Of a DNA stretch of 64,000 nucleotides, positions 45,460 through 53,170 are shown piece by piece (position 1 is the first letter of the stretch; the number at the start of each line of letters is the position of its first letter). Position numbers and translations under genes: made by a program. This DNA comes from Stutzerimonas azotifigens DSM 17556 (GTDB lineage Bacteria; Pseudomonadota; Gammaproteobacteria; Pseudomonadales; Pseudomonadaceae): NCBI RefSeq assembly GCF_000425625.1, contig NZ_KE384411.1, positions 141,616 to 205,615 on the forward strand, given 5' to 3'. A model generated the notes under the pieces. It ran no database searches. It saw only the letters and a list, made by a program, of their open reading frames with translations, and was not told the DNA's origin.

Positions 45460-45485
45460 AGGGGTCGATTCCCTTCGCCCGCTCC
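45460..45485 (+). repeat. Outer attR: displaced 3-prime end of tRNA-Gly
   Basis: Twenty-five of 26 bases match the tRNA end at 34051-34076, including 21 in a row (45465-45485). It is directly followed by a strong terminator, as expected for the original end of the tRNA gene. This is the chromosomal side of the island. Confidence 0.75.
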
Positions 45486-45506
45486 CCGCATCGCGGGGCT
45501 TTTTTC
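45484..45506 (+). terminator. Original tRNA-Gly terminator
   Basis: CCCCGC-ATC-GCGGGG followed by CTTTTTT, starting at the last bases of the outer tRNA-end repeat. It is probably the terminator of the tRNA gene before integration. From here to 45727 I see no other feature apart from the start signals of the next gene. Confidence 0.8.
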
Positions 45507-45727
45507 GTGTCCGCTGACCTCCAGCCATTGGTGCACAGGCTCACGCCTGCAGCGCCACGCTCTTCTCCAACCCTGGCCGTATTGCCCACGCCGGCAGAAT
45601 CAGGCAAACCCTCGGCAGCTCTGGACATCCGTTTCGTTACCGCCTCCCTCTTAGCATGGCCGCACGCCCGCATCCGCCGGGCCGCGTCGGGCAGGTGCCC
45701 GTGCGCATCACGTGACCGGAGGTGCAC

Positions 45728-46246
45728 ATGTCCAACCGCAGATTCGCAAACCGGCTGAAGCTCGCCCTTCTTCCCTTCATCGCCACGTCCCTGTGGATTT
45801 CCGCCACATTCGCGCAGGATTCGGCTACGGCCGAGCGCAACCGGGCGTTCATCGAGAAGGCCTTCGAACAATGGGCAGCCGGCACCGGTTCGTTCTTCCA
45901 GGACGTGCTGGCGCCGGACGTCACCTGGACGATCAAGGGCAGCGGACCGGCGGCGGGCACCTACCATGGCCGCGAGGATTTCCTCGAGCGCGCGGTCAAG
46001 CCTTTCGCCGAGCGCCTGGCTGCGCCAATCGTGCCGACCGTGCGGGACATCTGGGCCGACGGGAACGACGTCGTGGTGCACTGGGACGGTGTCGCCACCG
46101 CGGCTGACGGGCAGCCCTACGGCAACAGTTACGTGTGGATCCTGCGCATGGCCGACCGGCAGGCGAAGGAGGTCATCGCCTTCCTCGACCTGGCGGCCTA
46201 CGACGAGGTGCTCCGGCGGGTGGCGCCGTCGGCTGCCGAAGGCTGA
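45728..46246 (+). CDS. Exported NTF2-like (SnoaL-type) protein
   Basis: A 172-residue protein with a signal peptide (LALLPFIATSLWISATFA-Q) and an NTF2-like fold: RNRAFIEKAFEQWAAGTGSFFQDVLAPDVTWTIKGSGPAAGTYHGREDFLERAVKPF, then IWADGNDVVVHWDGVATAADGQPYGNSYVWILRMADRQAKEVIAFLDLAAYDEVL. This is the SnoaL-like nuclear transport factor 2 family, whose exported members have varied or unknown ligands. ATG 45728 has GGAGG six bases upstream. The gene stands alone just outside the island. Confidence 0.85.
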   Translation: MSNRRFANRLKLALLPFIATSLWISATFAQDSATAERNRAFIEKAFEQWAAGTGSFFQDVLAPDVTWTIKGSGPAAGTYHGREDFLERAVKPFAERLAAPIVPTVRDIWADGNDVVVHWDGVATAADGQPYGNSYVWILRMADRQAKEVIAFLDLAAYDEVLRRVAPSAAEG

Positions 46247-46272
46247 AAGCGCCTTCGCTGCCGCGCCCCTGG

Positions 46273-47325
46273 TCAGGAAACGAGGCCCAGTACATGCCGC
46301 AGCGCGCTGGGCGACGCCCCCGCCCAGCGCTTGAACGAACGCCGGAAATTGGTGGTGTCGTTGAAGCGCAGGTAGGCGGCCACCTCGTCGTTGGTGTAGC
46401 CACGCGACTCGTAGAGGTCCAGCGCCACCTGCAGGCGGGCCTGGTCGAGCAGGGCCTGGAAGTGGGTGCCGTGCTTCTGCAGGCGGCGCTTGAGGGTCGC
46501 CGGGCTGAGGCCGAAGGCGGCGGCGACCCGCTCCAGATTGAGCGGCTCGCGGATGAGCGCCTCTAGATGATCGTGCAGGCGCCCCAGCAGGCTGGCCTCC
46601 ATGCCCAGGGTATCGAGCTGGCGCCGGGCCTCCTGGCGGGCGACCCGGGCCGCGGTCGCCGAGCCCTTGGGCCAGGGCCGGTGCAGCCACTCGCGCGGCA
46701 GCAGCATGCGGTCGCGCGGGCAGTCGAAGCGCAGCGCGTCGCTCAGGTGCGCCCAGTACTGCTCGATGTGGCGCGGGCGCGCGTGGCGGAATTCGAAGCG
46801 CCAGGGCAGGCGCTCGCCGGCCAGCCAGTGGCAGGCGGAGGCGACCGCAGCCATGCTCGCCTCGAGCACGAAGCGCTGCACCTCGCCGCAGCCGCAGGCA
46901 TCCAGCCAGGCCAGTTGCACCTGCCCTTCGTCCATCTGCACCCGCGGCTTGAGCAGCGGGCTGAGCAGCGCCTGCTGCTCGACCAGCACCTCCAGCGCCT
47001 CCTGCAGGTGCGCCGCCTGCGCCAGCGCCTGGCTGGCCGCGCCGTAATGCCCCGGCAGCAGGCGCTGGCCGTAGAGAAAGGCGGTCTCGTCGCGCCCGAG
47101 CAGCGGCCAGGCGTTGGCGATCAGTTGCAGGAACTGCTGCGGGCTGAGGCGCACCGTGCCGCTGGGGAAATCGTCATGGAACAGCCCGGTACCGCGCAGC
47201 ACGCGGTGGCTGTCCAGGCCGCGGCCGAGGGCCAGGTCGATGAGCACGCCCGGCTGGTAGTGGCCGGGGATGAAGCGGGTGTCGCCCTCGTACCAGCCGG
47301 CGGTCATCCCGGTGGCCTCAGGCAC
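46273..47325 (-). CDS. AraC-family transcriptional regulator
   Basis: A 350-residue regulator of the AraC/OruR (DUF2242-type N-terminus, arabinose-binding-like) subgroup. The N-terminal ligand domain covers roughly residues 20-210; the C-terminal double helix-turn-helix is EPLNLERVAAAFGLSPATLKRRLQKHGTHFQALLDQARLQVALDLYESRGYTNDEVAAYLRFNDTTNFRRSFKRWAGASPSALR. Its start lies inside the 3-prime end of the GGDEF gene (8-base overlap), so both are cotranscribed, apparently from the minus-strand Pho box promoter. Targets and ligand are unknown. Confidence 0.9.
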   Translation of the reverse strand: MPEATGMTAGWYEGDTRFIPGHYQPGVLIDLALGRGLDSHRVLRGTGLFHDDFPSGTVRLSPQQFLQLIANAWPLLGRDETAFLYGQRLLPGHYGAASQALAQAAHLQEALEVLVEQQALLSPLLKPRVQMDEGQVQLAWLDACGCGEVQRFVLEASMAAVASACHWLAGERLPWRFEFRHARPRHIEQYWAHLSDALRFDCPRDRMLLPREWLHRPWPKGSATAARVARQEARRQLDTLGMEASLLGRLHDHLEALIREPLNLERVAAAFGLSPATLKRRLQKHGTHFQALLDQARLQVALDLYESRGYTNDEVAAYLRFNDTTNFRRSFKRWAGASPSALRHVLGLVS

Positions 47326-48235
47326 GCTGCGCGCGCAGCGGCTGCTTGGCCCGCGCCAGCGCCAGGTTGAGCCGCTCGAGCAGGCTGTCGGGGTCGTCCT
47401 GCATCGCCATCACCGCGGCCACGCTCGCCGACAGCGGCACGCGTTCGCCATGCTCGGCGCTACGATAGGCCAGCGCGGCCACCGCGGCGCCGAGTTCATG
47501 GGCGATTTCCCGGGCCTGGCGCTCGCCGGTCTGCGGCAGCAGCACGACGAAGCGGTCGCCGGCCAGCCGGCACAGCAGATCCTGTCGTCGCAGGTTGAGC
47601 AGCAGCAGCTGGCTGACCGTCTGCAGCACGCGGTCGCCCTCGCCGTGGCCGAAGGTGCGGTTGAGCGCGGCGAAGCCGTCCAGGTCGACGATCGCCAGCG
47701 ACAGCGGCTGCTGCTCCGCACGGGCCTGCTGCAAGGCCTGCTGCAGCTGCAGGCGCAGGTAGTCGGCGCCGCACAGCGGGGTCAGGCTGTCGAACAGGGT
47801 GTATTCGCGAAACAGCCGCTCGCGCTTCTCCATCTGCGCGCTGATCGCCAGTTGCTCGCGGTGCCAGTGGTAGATGCCCAGCGTCATCAGCACGAAGCCC
47901 ACCGGCATCGGCCCGGATTCCAGCCACTTGTCCCAGCGGGTGCCGACCGGCAGCTCGATCACCTCGTCCAGGGTGTCGATCCAGAGGGAGAAGAACAGGC
48001 ACGACAGGCCGAGGAACAGCAGCGTGGTGACCTGCCCGGCCGGGCGCCCGCGCAGCAGCAGGCCGATCCACACCAGCACCAGCAGCGCCGAGCCGCCCTC
48101 GCCGGCGATGTCCATCCAGCTCCACTGCGTCGGCGGCAGCGGATCGCCCGCGGCCAGGTGCAGCAGCAGCGCGATGTTGGCCGCCACCAGCAGGCCGATG
48201 AGCTTCAGGCGATGGAGTTTGAACAGGGCTGGCAT
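47318..48235 (-). CDS. Membrane protein with degenerate GGDEF domain
   Basis: A 305-residue protein with four or so N-terminal membrane helices (LIGLLVAANIALLLHLAAG, GSALLVLVWIGLLL, TLLFLGLSCLFFSLWI, PVGFVLMTLGIYHW) and a C-terminal GGDEF-fold domain. The substrate-side motif is kept partly (DLDGFAALNRTFGHGEGDRVL), but the signature reads AGDRF (residues 225-229) in place of GGDEF, so diguanylate cyclase activity is unlikely; it may bind c-di-GMP/GTP or act by protein contacts. ATG 48235 is placed 44 bases after a Pho box. It precedes and overlaps the AraC gene. Confidence 0.85.
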   Translation of the reverse strand: MPALFKLHRLKLIGLLVAANIALLLHLAAGDPLPPTQWSWMDIAGEGGSALLVLVWIGLLLRGRPAGQVTTLLFLGLSCLFFSLWIDTLDEVIELPVGTRWDKWLESGPMPVGFVLMTLGIYHWHREQLAISAQMEKRERLFREYTLFDSLTPLCGADYLRLQLQQALQQARAEQQPLSLAIVDLDGFAALNRTFGHGEGDRVLQTVSQLLLLNLRRQDLLCRLAGDRFVVLLPQTGERQAREIAHELGAAVAALAYRSAEHGERVPLSASVAAVMAMQDDPDSLLERLNLALARAKQPLRAQRA

Positions 48236-48278
48236 GGCGCCTCCGCGCGGGTGAGTGGCGCCAGTAGAGCCAAGCGTC

Positions 48279-48296
48279 GTGACGCTTTCGTTACAG
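48279..48296 (-). promoter_or_regulatory. Putative Pho box (minus strand) before GGDEF/AraC genes
   Basis: On the minus strand CTGTAAC-GAAA-GCGTCAC gives two 7-base PhoB half-sites separated by four bases, close to the CTGTCAT-N4-CTGTCAT consensus. It sits where PhoB would overlap a -35 region for the GGDEF gene. Confidence 0.6.
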
Positions 48297-48517
48297 CCCG
48301 GGAGGTCAATTCGGCTCAGGCCTTCGTCGGTCGCATCTGCATTCGAGCGGCGCGAGGCCCGCCCCCAATGCGGCGCCAGGGCGCGCCGGCCGGGCAATGG
48401 CGTGCGGCCCGGCGGCGCCTCCGAGCGCAACGGCACGTCTGCGCAACGGGTCATTTCGGCGCAAAAACGCCTCGCCAGACCGGTCTGGCCCGGGTTTTCC
48501 GGGCCTTCCCGGCGGTG

Positions 48518-48535
48518 CTGTCACCGAAGCGTCAC
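48518..48535 (+). promoter_or_regulatory. Putative Pho box before phytase operon
   Basis: CTGTCAC-CGAA-GCGTCAC matches the paired PhoB half-site pattern, 73 bases before the receptor ATG. The second half-site is identical to that of the minus-strand box at 48279-48296. The 373-base divergent region holds nothing else that I can support. Confidence 0.65.
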
Positions 48536-48608
48536 AGCCGCCGCCTAGCTTGCGCCCCCAGTCGCCGGGCGCCCTGCCCGGCCTGGATCGACTGGGAGGA
48601 ACCCGAGG

Positions 48609-51116
48609 ATGCGACCGACCGCCGTAACCGCCCGCCGGGCAGGTTTTCACATCAGCGCCCTGGCGCTGGCCATCGCCGCCGCCCCCGTGCTGGCCGCCGA
48701 GACCATCGAGCTCGAACACGTCGAGGTGATCGGCCAGGCCGCCGCCCTGAACGAGGCGCTGAACGACCAGCGCGCCTCCGACAGCGTCAAGAGCGTGGTG
48801 CATGCCGACGGCGTGGCGCAGCTGCCGGACGAGAACGCCGCCGAGGCGCTGCAGCGCCTGCCCGGCCTCTCGGTCGAGCGCGACCAGGGCGAAGGCCGCT
48901 TCGTCAGCGTCCGCGGCCTGGGCCCGGACCTCAACTCGGTGACCATCAACGGCACCCTGGTGCCGGCGCCGGAGAGCGACCGTCGCGCGGTGGCGCTCGA
49001 CGTGCTGCCGTCCGAGCTGGTGCAGTCGCTGTCGGTGGTCAAGACGCTCACCCCGGACATGGATGCCAACTCCCTCGGCGGCACGGTGGAGGTGGAGAGC
49101 CTGTCCGGCTTCGACCACGACGGCCTGTTCTATTCCATCGGCACCGAGGCCAGCTACGACGACAACCGCGGCAAGACCAGCCCCAAGCTGTCCGGCGCGA
49201 TCAGCGACCGCTTCAGCCTCGGCGGCGGGGTGGACAACTTCGCCGTGGCCGCGGCCTTCAGCTGGCAGGAACGCAAGTTCGGCTCGGACAACGTCGAGAC
49301 CGGTGGCGCCTGGGACTTCGAAGACGGCGCCAGGCTGGAGGAATTCGAGCAGCGCGACTACCAGATCGAGCGCGAGCGCAGCGGCCTGGGGCTGAACTTC
49401 GACTACCGCCCCGACGACACCTCGAACTACTACCTGCGCACTCTCTACAGCCGCTTCAAGGACACCGAGACCCGCCACGGCAACGTGATCGAGTTCGCCG
49501 ACGCGCAGTTGCCGGGCGAGACCGGCGACGCCGAGGCCGCGCGCGAGCTCAAGAGCCGCGAGGAAACCCAGGTGATCCAGTCCTACGTGCTCGGCGGCGA
49601 GCGCCTCATCGACCTGTGGACGGTCAGCGGCCAGGTCGGCTACAGCCGTTCCAGCGAGGACAACCCGGGCGGCATCGCCGGCGCCAGCTTCACCGGCAAC
49701 GACGATTTTGCCGACGCCGGCTTCAGCGGCACGCGCAGGCCGCAGCTGTCCATCGGCTCGGCGTTCTACGACGCCAGCAACTTCACCCTCGACGAAGTGG
49801 AGTGGGAGAAGCAGAAGACCACCGACACCGAGAAGAACATCCGCCTGGACCTGGCCCGCGACTACGACGTCAACGGCTACTGGAGCCAGGTCAAGTTCGG
49901 CGGCAAGCTCAGCCGCCGCGACAAGGACAACGACCTGGAAGCCTGGGTCTACGAAGACCTCGACGACGTCTTCAGCGAAGACGACCTTAACCTGACTCAG
50001 TTCAGCAAGGGCCGCGTGGACTACAGCATGGGCAACTTCGGCCCGGGCATCAGCGCCGGTGCCGTCGACCGCCTGCTGGCCGGGCTCGACCGCGACGCCT
50101 ATTACAGCGAAGAGGACTCGCGGGTCAACGACTTCGACATGCAGGAAGACATCAACGCCGCCTACCTGATGAACACCGTCGACATCGACGCGCTGCGCAT
50201 CATCGCCGGCGTGCGTTTCGAAGGCACCGAGTTCAAGGCCAAGGGCACCGGCCTGCGCGACGGTGCCTTCGAGGCGGTCGAGCAGAAGAACGACTACCAC
50301 CACTGGCTGCCGGGCCTGCACCTGCGCTACCAGCTGGCCGAGGACACCCTGCTGCGCGCCGCCTGGACCAACTCGGTGGTACGCCCGACCTTCGGCCAGT
50401 TGGCGCCCGGCTTCGTCATCGACGGCGACGAGGCGAGCTTCGGCAACCCGACGCTCAAGCCGCTGGAAGCCATGAACCTGGACTTCGGCATCGAGCACTA
50501 CCTCGGCCGCGCCGGGGTGGTCTCGGCCTTCGCCTTCTACAAGGACATCGACAACTTCATCTACAACACCGACCTGGCCGGCACCGGCGACTGGGCGGCC
50601 TTCGACGAGGCCAACACCTTCGAGAACGGCGACAGCGCCAAGCTCTACGGCCTGGAACTGGCCTACTCGCAGAAGTTCGACTGGCTGCCGGCGCCCTGGA
50701 ACGGCGTGCTGGTCGGCGCCAACGCCACCTTCAGCCACTCGCGCGCGCACATCGAAGGCACCGACGGCAGCCGCCGGCGCATCGACATGCCGAACCAGTC
50801 CAAGCGCGTCGGCAACCTCATGCTCGGCTGGGAGAACGATCGCCTGAGCCTGCGCCTGTCGGCCAACTACAAGTCCGACTACCTGGCCGAGGTGGCCGCC
50901 GTCGACGACCGCATGCACGACCTCTACGCCGACGCACAGCTGTTCGTGGACTTCAGCGCGCGCTACTTCCTCACCCGCAACCTGCAGCTGTCGTTCGAGG
51001 CGCAGAACCTCACCGACGAAAGCTACTTCGTCTACACCGGCCGCAATGCCTACAACGCGCAGTACGAGGAATACGGCCCGACCTACAAGCTCGGCCTGAC
51101 CCTCACCCACTTCTGA
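48609..51116 (+). CDS. TonB-dependent receptor of phytase operon
   Basis: An 835-residue outer-membrane TonB-dependent receptor: signal peptide ending APVLA-A, a TonB-box-like region (IELEHVEVIGQAA), plug (AEALQRLPGLSVERDQGEGRFVSVRGLGPDLNSVTINGTLV...GGTVEVES) and a 22-strand barrel ending YKLGLTLTHF with terminal F. The plug is of the carbohydrate/TIGR01782-like type rather than the siderophore type. Being first in an operon with a phytase, its cargo is probably inositol phosphates or another organic phosphate; this is inferred from context, as for other phytase-linked receptors. A GGAGG precedes the ATG by about 11 bases. Confidence 0.9.
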   Translation: MRPTAVTARRAGFHISALALAIAAAPVLAAETIELEHVEVIGQAAALNEALNDQRASDSVKSVVHADGVAQLPDENAAEALQRLPGLSVERDQGEGRFVSVRGLGPDLNSVTINGTLVPAPESDRRAVALDVLPSELVQSLSVVKTLTPDMDANSLGGTVEVESLSGFDHDGLFYSIGTEASYDDNRGKTSPKLSGAISDRFSLGGGVDNFAVAAAFSWQERKFGSDNVETGGAWDFEDGARLEEFEQRDYQIERERSGLGLNFDYRPDDTSNYYLRTLYSRFKDTETRHGNVIEFADAQLPGETGDAEAARELKSREETQVIQSYVLGGERLIDLWTVSGQVGYSRSSEDNPGGIAGASFTGNDDFADAGFSGTRRPQLSIGSAFYDASNFTLDEVEWEKQKTTDTEKNIRLDLARDYDVNGYWSQVKFGGKLSRRDKDNDLEAWVYEDLDDVFSEDDLNLTQFSKGRVDYSMGNFGPGISAGAVDRLLAGLDRDAYYSEEDSRVNDFDMQEDINAAYLMNTVDIDALRIIAGVRFEGTEFKAKGTGLRDGAFEAVEQKNDYHHWLPGLHLRYQLAEDTLLRAAWTNSVVRPTFGQLAPGFVIDGDEASFGNPTLKPLEAMNLDFGIEHYLGRAGVVSAFAFYKDIDNFIYNTDLAGTGDWAAFDEANTFENGDSAKLYGLELAYSQKFDWLPAPWNGVLVGANATFSHSRAHIEGTDGSRRRIDMPNQSKRVGNLMLGWENDRLSLRLSANYKSDYLAEVAAVDDRMHDLYADAQLFVDFSARYFLTRNLQLSFEAQNLTDESYFVYTGRNAYNAQYEEYGPTYKLGLTLTHF

Positions 51117-51176
51117 GCCCGTACGCTGCCGGCCCGTGCCGAGGGCGGCAGCATCTTTTTTCAGGATCGACGATCG

Positions 51177-53102
51177 ATGACGTTCTCCCGCAATCCCCTG
51201 TGGCTGGCCCTGTGCCTGGCGCTGGCCGGCTGCCAGTCCACCGCCGAGTCCGGACATTCCGCCGCCGCCCGCACGGCTGCTCTGCAACCCTGGCAGGCCG
51301 CCGAGGCCGTGAACGCCGAGGCTGCCCAGCTGCTCGCCGACGACCGCTTCTGGCCGGGCGCCAACCGCCTGCTCGCCGGACGCGACGGCCTGGCGCTGTA
51401 CGACGCCGCCGGCCGGCGGCTGGCGCACCTGCCCGGGCGCTTCGGCGCGCTCGACCACCGTGCCGGGGCCGACGGCCTGCTGGTCGCCCTGCACGACGAC
51501 GACCGCCAGACCGCCGTGCTGGCGACCCTGGACGGCGCCCACCGGTGGTCCGCCCCGCTCCAGCTGCCGCGTCGCGATTTCAAGATCGAGGGCCTGTGCC
51601 TGTACCGCGATACCGCCGACAACGCCTTCCTCTTCCTCGTCGGCGAAGAGGGCCGCGGCGAGCAGTGGCTGGTCGGCCAGGGCCAGCGCCTGGTCACCCC
51701 GCGCCGCGTGCGCGGCCTGAGCCTGCCGCCGGAGAGCGAGCACTGCCAGGTCGACGACGGCCGCGAACGCCTGTACGTCAACGAAACCGGCGTCGGCCTC
51801 TGGGCCTACGAGGCGCACCCCGAAGCCCCGCTCGTGCGCCAGCCGGTGGCGCTGCGGCAACCCTTCGGCGACCTTGCCGAGGGCGCCGCGGGCATGGCCG
51901 CGGTGCCGGGCGGCGTGCTGCTGCTCGACCCCGAGGCGCGCACCCTGCACCGCTACGTCGAAGCGGCCGAGGGCTGGCGCGCCGAAGCCCCGCTCGCGCT
52001 CGGCGAACTGGACGACGCCGAACGCCTGAGTGTCCGCCCGCGGGCCGAGGGACTCGAGCTGCTGGTCGTCGACGACGCCGGGCTGCACCGCGGCCGGCTG
52101 GACTGGCGGCCGACCCCGCCGACGATTGCCGCGCCGCTGCCGGTGGTGCCGGTACGCGTGCAGACCGAACCGGTGGAAAGCCTCGGCGACGCCGCCGACG
52201 ACCCGGCGATCTGGGTCCACCCCAGCGACCCGGCGCGCAGCCGCGTGCTCGGCACCGACAAGCAGGGCGGGCTGGTGGTCTACGACCTCGCTGGCAATCT
52301 GCTGCAGCACCTGCCGGTCGGCCGGCTGAACAACGTCGACGTGCGCAGCGGCGTACGCCTCGGCGAGCGCACCGTGGACCTGGCCGTAGCCAGCAACCGC
52401 GACCGCAATGCCTTGCACGTCTTCACCCTCGACCGCGACAGCGGCGAGGTGGCGGAACTGGGCGTGGCGCCGACGCCGCTCGAGGAAATCTACGGCCTGT
52501 GCCTGTTCCAGGCGCACGACGGCACCCTCTACGCCCTGCCCAACGACAAGGACGGCCGCTACCTGCAGTACCGCCTCGACGACCGCGACGGCACCCTGCA
52601 GGCCAGCCTGGTGCGCCAGTTCCAGGTCGCCAGCCAGCCGGAGGGCTGCGTCGCCGACGACGCCGGCCAGCGCCTGTTCGTCGGCGAGGAAAGGCGTGGC
52701 GTGTGGACGCTCGACGCGCGTCCCGAGGTGGCGCCGAAACTCGAGCCGGTGATCGAAGTCGGCGGCCCGCTGCACGCGGACGTCGAGGGCCTTGCCTTCT
52801 ACCGCGGCGCCCAGCACAGCTACCTGGTCGTCTCCAGCCAGGGCAACGACAGCTACCTGGTGCTCGATGCCGCCCCGCCCTACCGCCTGCGTGGCGCCTT
52901 CCGCCTCGGCCTGAACGCCGAGGCCGGGATCGACGGCGCCTCGGAGACCGACGGCCTGGAAGTCACCTCGGCCAACCTCGGCGCACCCTGGCAGCGCGGC
53001 CTGCTGGTGGTGCAGGACGGCCGCAAGCGCATGCCGGAGACGGCGCAGAACTTCAAGTACGCCGCCTGGGACGACATCGCCCGCGCCCTCGACCTGCCCT
53101 GA
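51177..53102 (+). CDS. Beta-propeller phytase lipoprotein with two propeller-like halves
   Basis: A 641-residue lipoprotein (signal LALCLALAGC, lipobox cysteine at about 19). The C-terminal half (from about residue 325) is a classic beta-propeller phytase: ESLGDAADDPAIWVHPSDPARSRVLGTDKQGGLVVYDLAG, with the DDPAIW calcium/phosphate-site motif near residue 341, then LAVASNRDRNALHVF, EIYGLCLF, QPEGCVADDAGQRLFVGEE and DVEGLAFY. The N-terminal half shows a parallel but degenerate pattern (FKIEGLCLYRDTADNAFLFLVGEEGRGEQWL, DDGRERLYVNETGVGLWAYE), so it is probably an incomplete second propeller. It releases phosphate from phytate at the cell surface. Gene follows the receptor by 60 bases. Confidence 0.9.
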   Translation: MTFSRNPLWLALCLALAGCQSTAESGHSAAARTAALQPWQAAEAVNAEAAQLLADDRFWPGANRLLAGRDGLALYDAAGRRLAHLPGRFGALDHRAGADGLLVALHDDDRQTAVLATLDGAHRWSAPLQLPRRDFKIEGLCLYRDTADNAFLFLVGEEGRGEQWLVGQGQRLVTPRRVRGLSLPPESEHCQVDDGRERLYVNETGVGLWAYEAHPEAPLVRQPVALRQPFGDLAEGAAGMAAVPGGVLLLDPEARTLHRYVEAAEGWRAEAPLALGELDDAERLSVRPRAEGLELLVVDDAGLHRGRLDWRPTPPTIAAPLPVVPVRVQTEPVESLGDAADDPAIWVHPSDPARSRVLGTDKQGGLVVYDLAGNLLQHLPVGRLNNVDVRSGVRLGERTVDLAVASNRDRNALHVFTLDRDSGEVAELGVAPTPLEEIYGLCLFQAHDGTLYALPNDKDGRYLQYRLDDRDGTLQASLVRQFQVASQPEGCVADDAGQRLFVGEERRGVWTLDARPEVAPKLEPVIEVGGPLHADVEGLAFYRGAQHSYLVVSSQGNDSYLVLDAAPPYRLRGAFRLGLNAEAGIDGASETDGLEVTSANLGAPWQRGLLVVQDGRKRMPETAQNFKYAAWDDIARALDLP

Positions 53103-53170
53103 GAACGGCCGGCTGCCATCCACCCATGCAATCAGCCCGGCGATGCCGGGCGCAACAAGGAGTCAGAAAG

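Larger units (their letters stand above)
34056..45485. mobile_element. Putative capsid-encoding phage satellite integrated in tRNA-Gly
   Basis: An 11.4-kb island bounded by repeats of the tRNA-Gly 3-prime end. All genes from the integrase to the large terminase lie on the plus strand and most overlap by 1-17 bases. Contents in order: integrase, unknown, AlpA-like regulator, lambda gpI-like tail-tip assembly protein, unknown, C4-type antisense RNA with Ash/Icd-like ORF, two unknowns, CHC2-zinc primase fragment, AAA helicase/initiator with internal iterons, unknown, OB-fold protein, coiled-coil protein, major capsid protein, small terminase, large terminase. Portal, protease, connectors, lysis and tail structural genes are missing. 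Base composition and codon use look less GC-rich than the flanks. The last kilobase (44.51-45.46 kb) holds a parDE pair and may be a remnant of an earlier insertion. The interpretation as a helper-dependent satellite is inference. Confidence 0.8.

Noticed and set aside
44489..45485. Additional tRNA genes at the island right end
   Set aside because: Only the 3-prime third of the tRNA-Gly is present in each copy; there is no anticodon or D arm, so they are attachment repeats.
47270..49990. A 906-codon plus-strand frame across the AraC, GGDEF and receptor genes
   Set aside because: It runs antisense through two recognised genes and out of frame through a third; the sequence is Arg/Gln-rich shadow.
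48306..53123. A 1605-codon open frame on the minus strand across the receptor and phytase genes
   Set aside because: It is the antisense shadow of two well-conserved plus-strand genes in high-GC DNA; its translation is low-complexity and has no start signal or domain.
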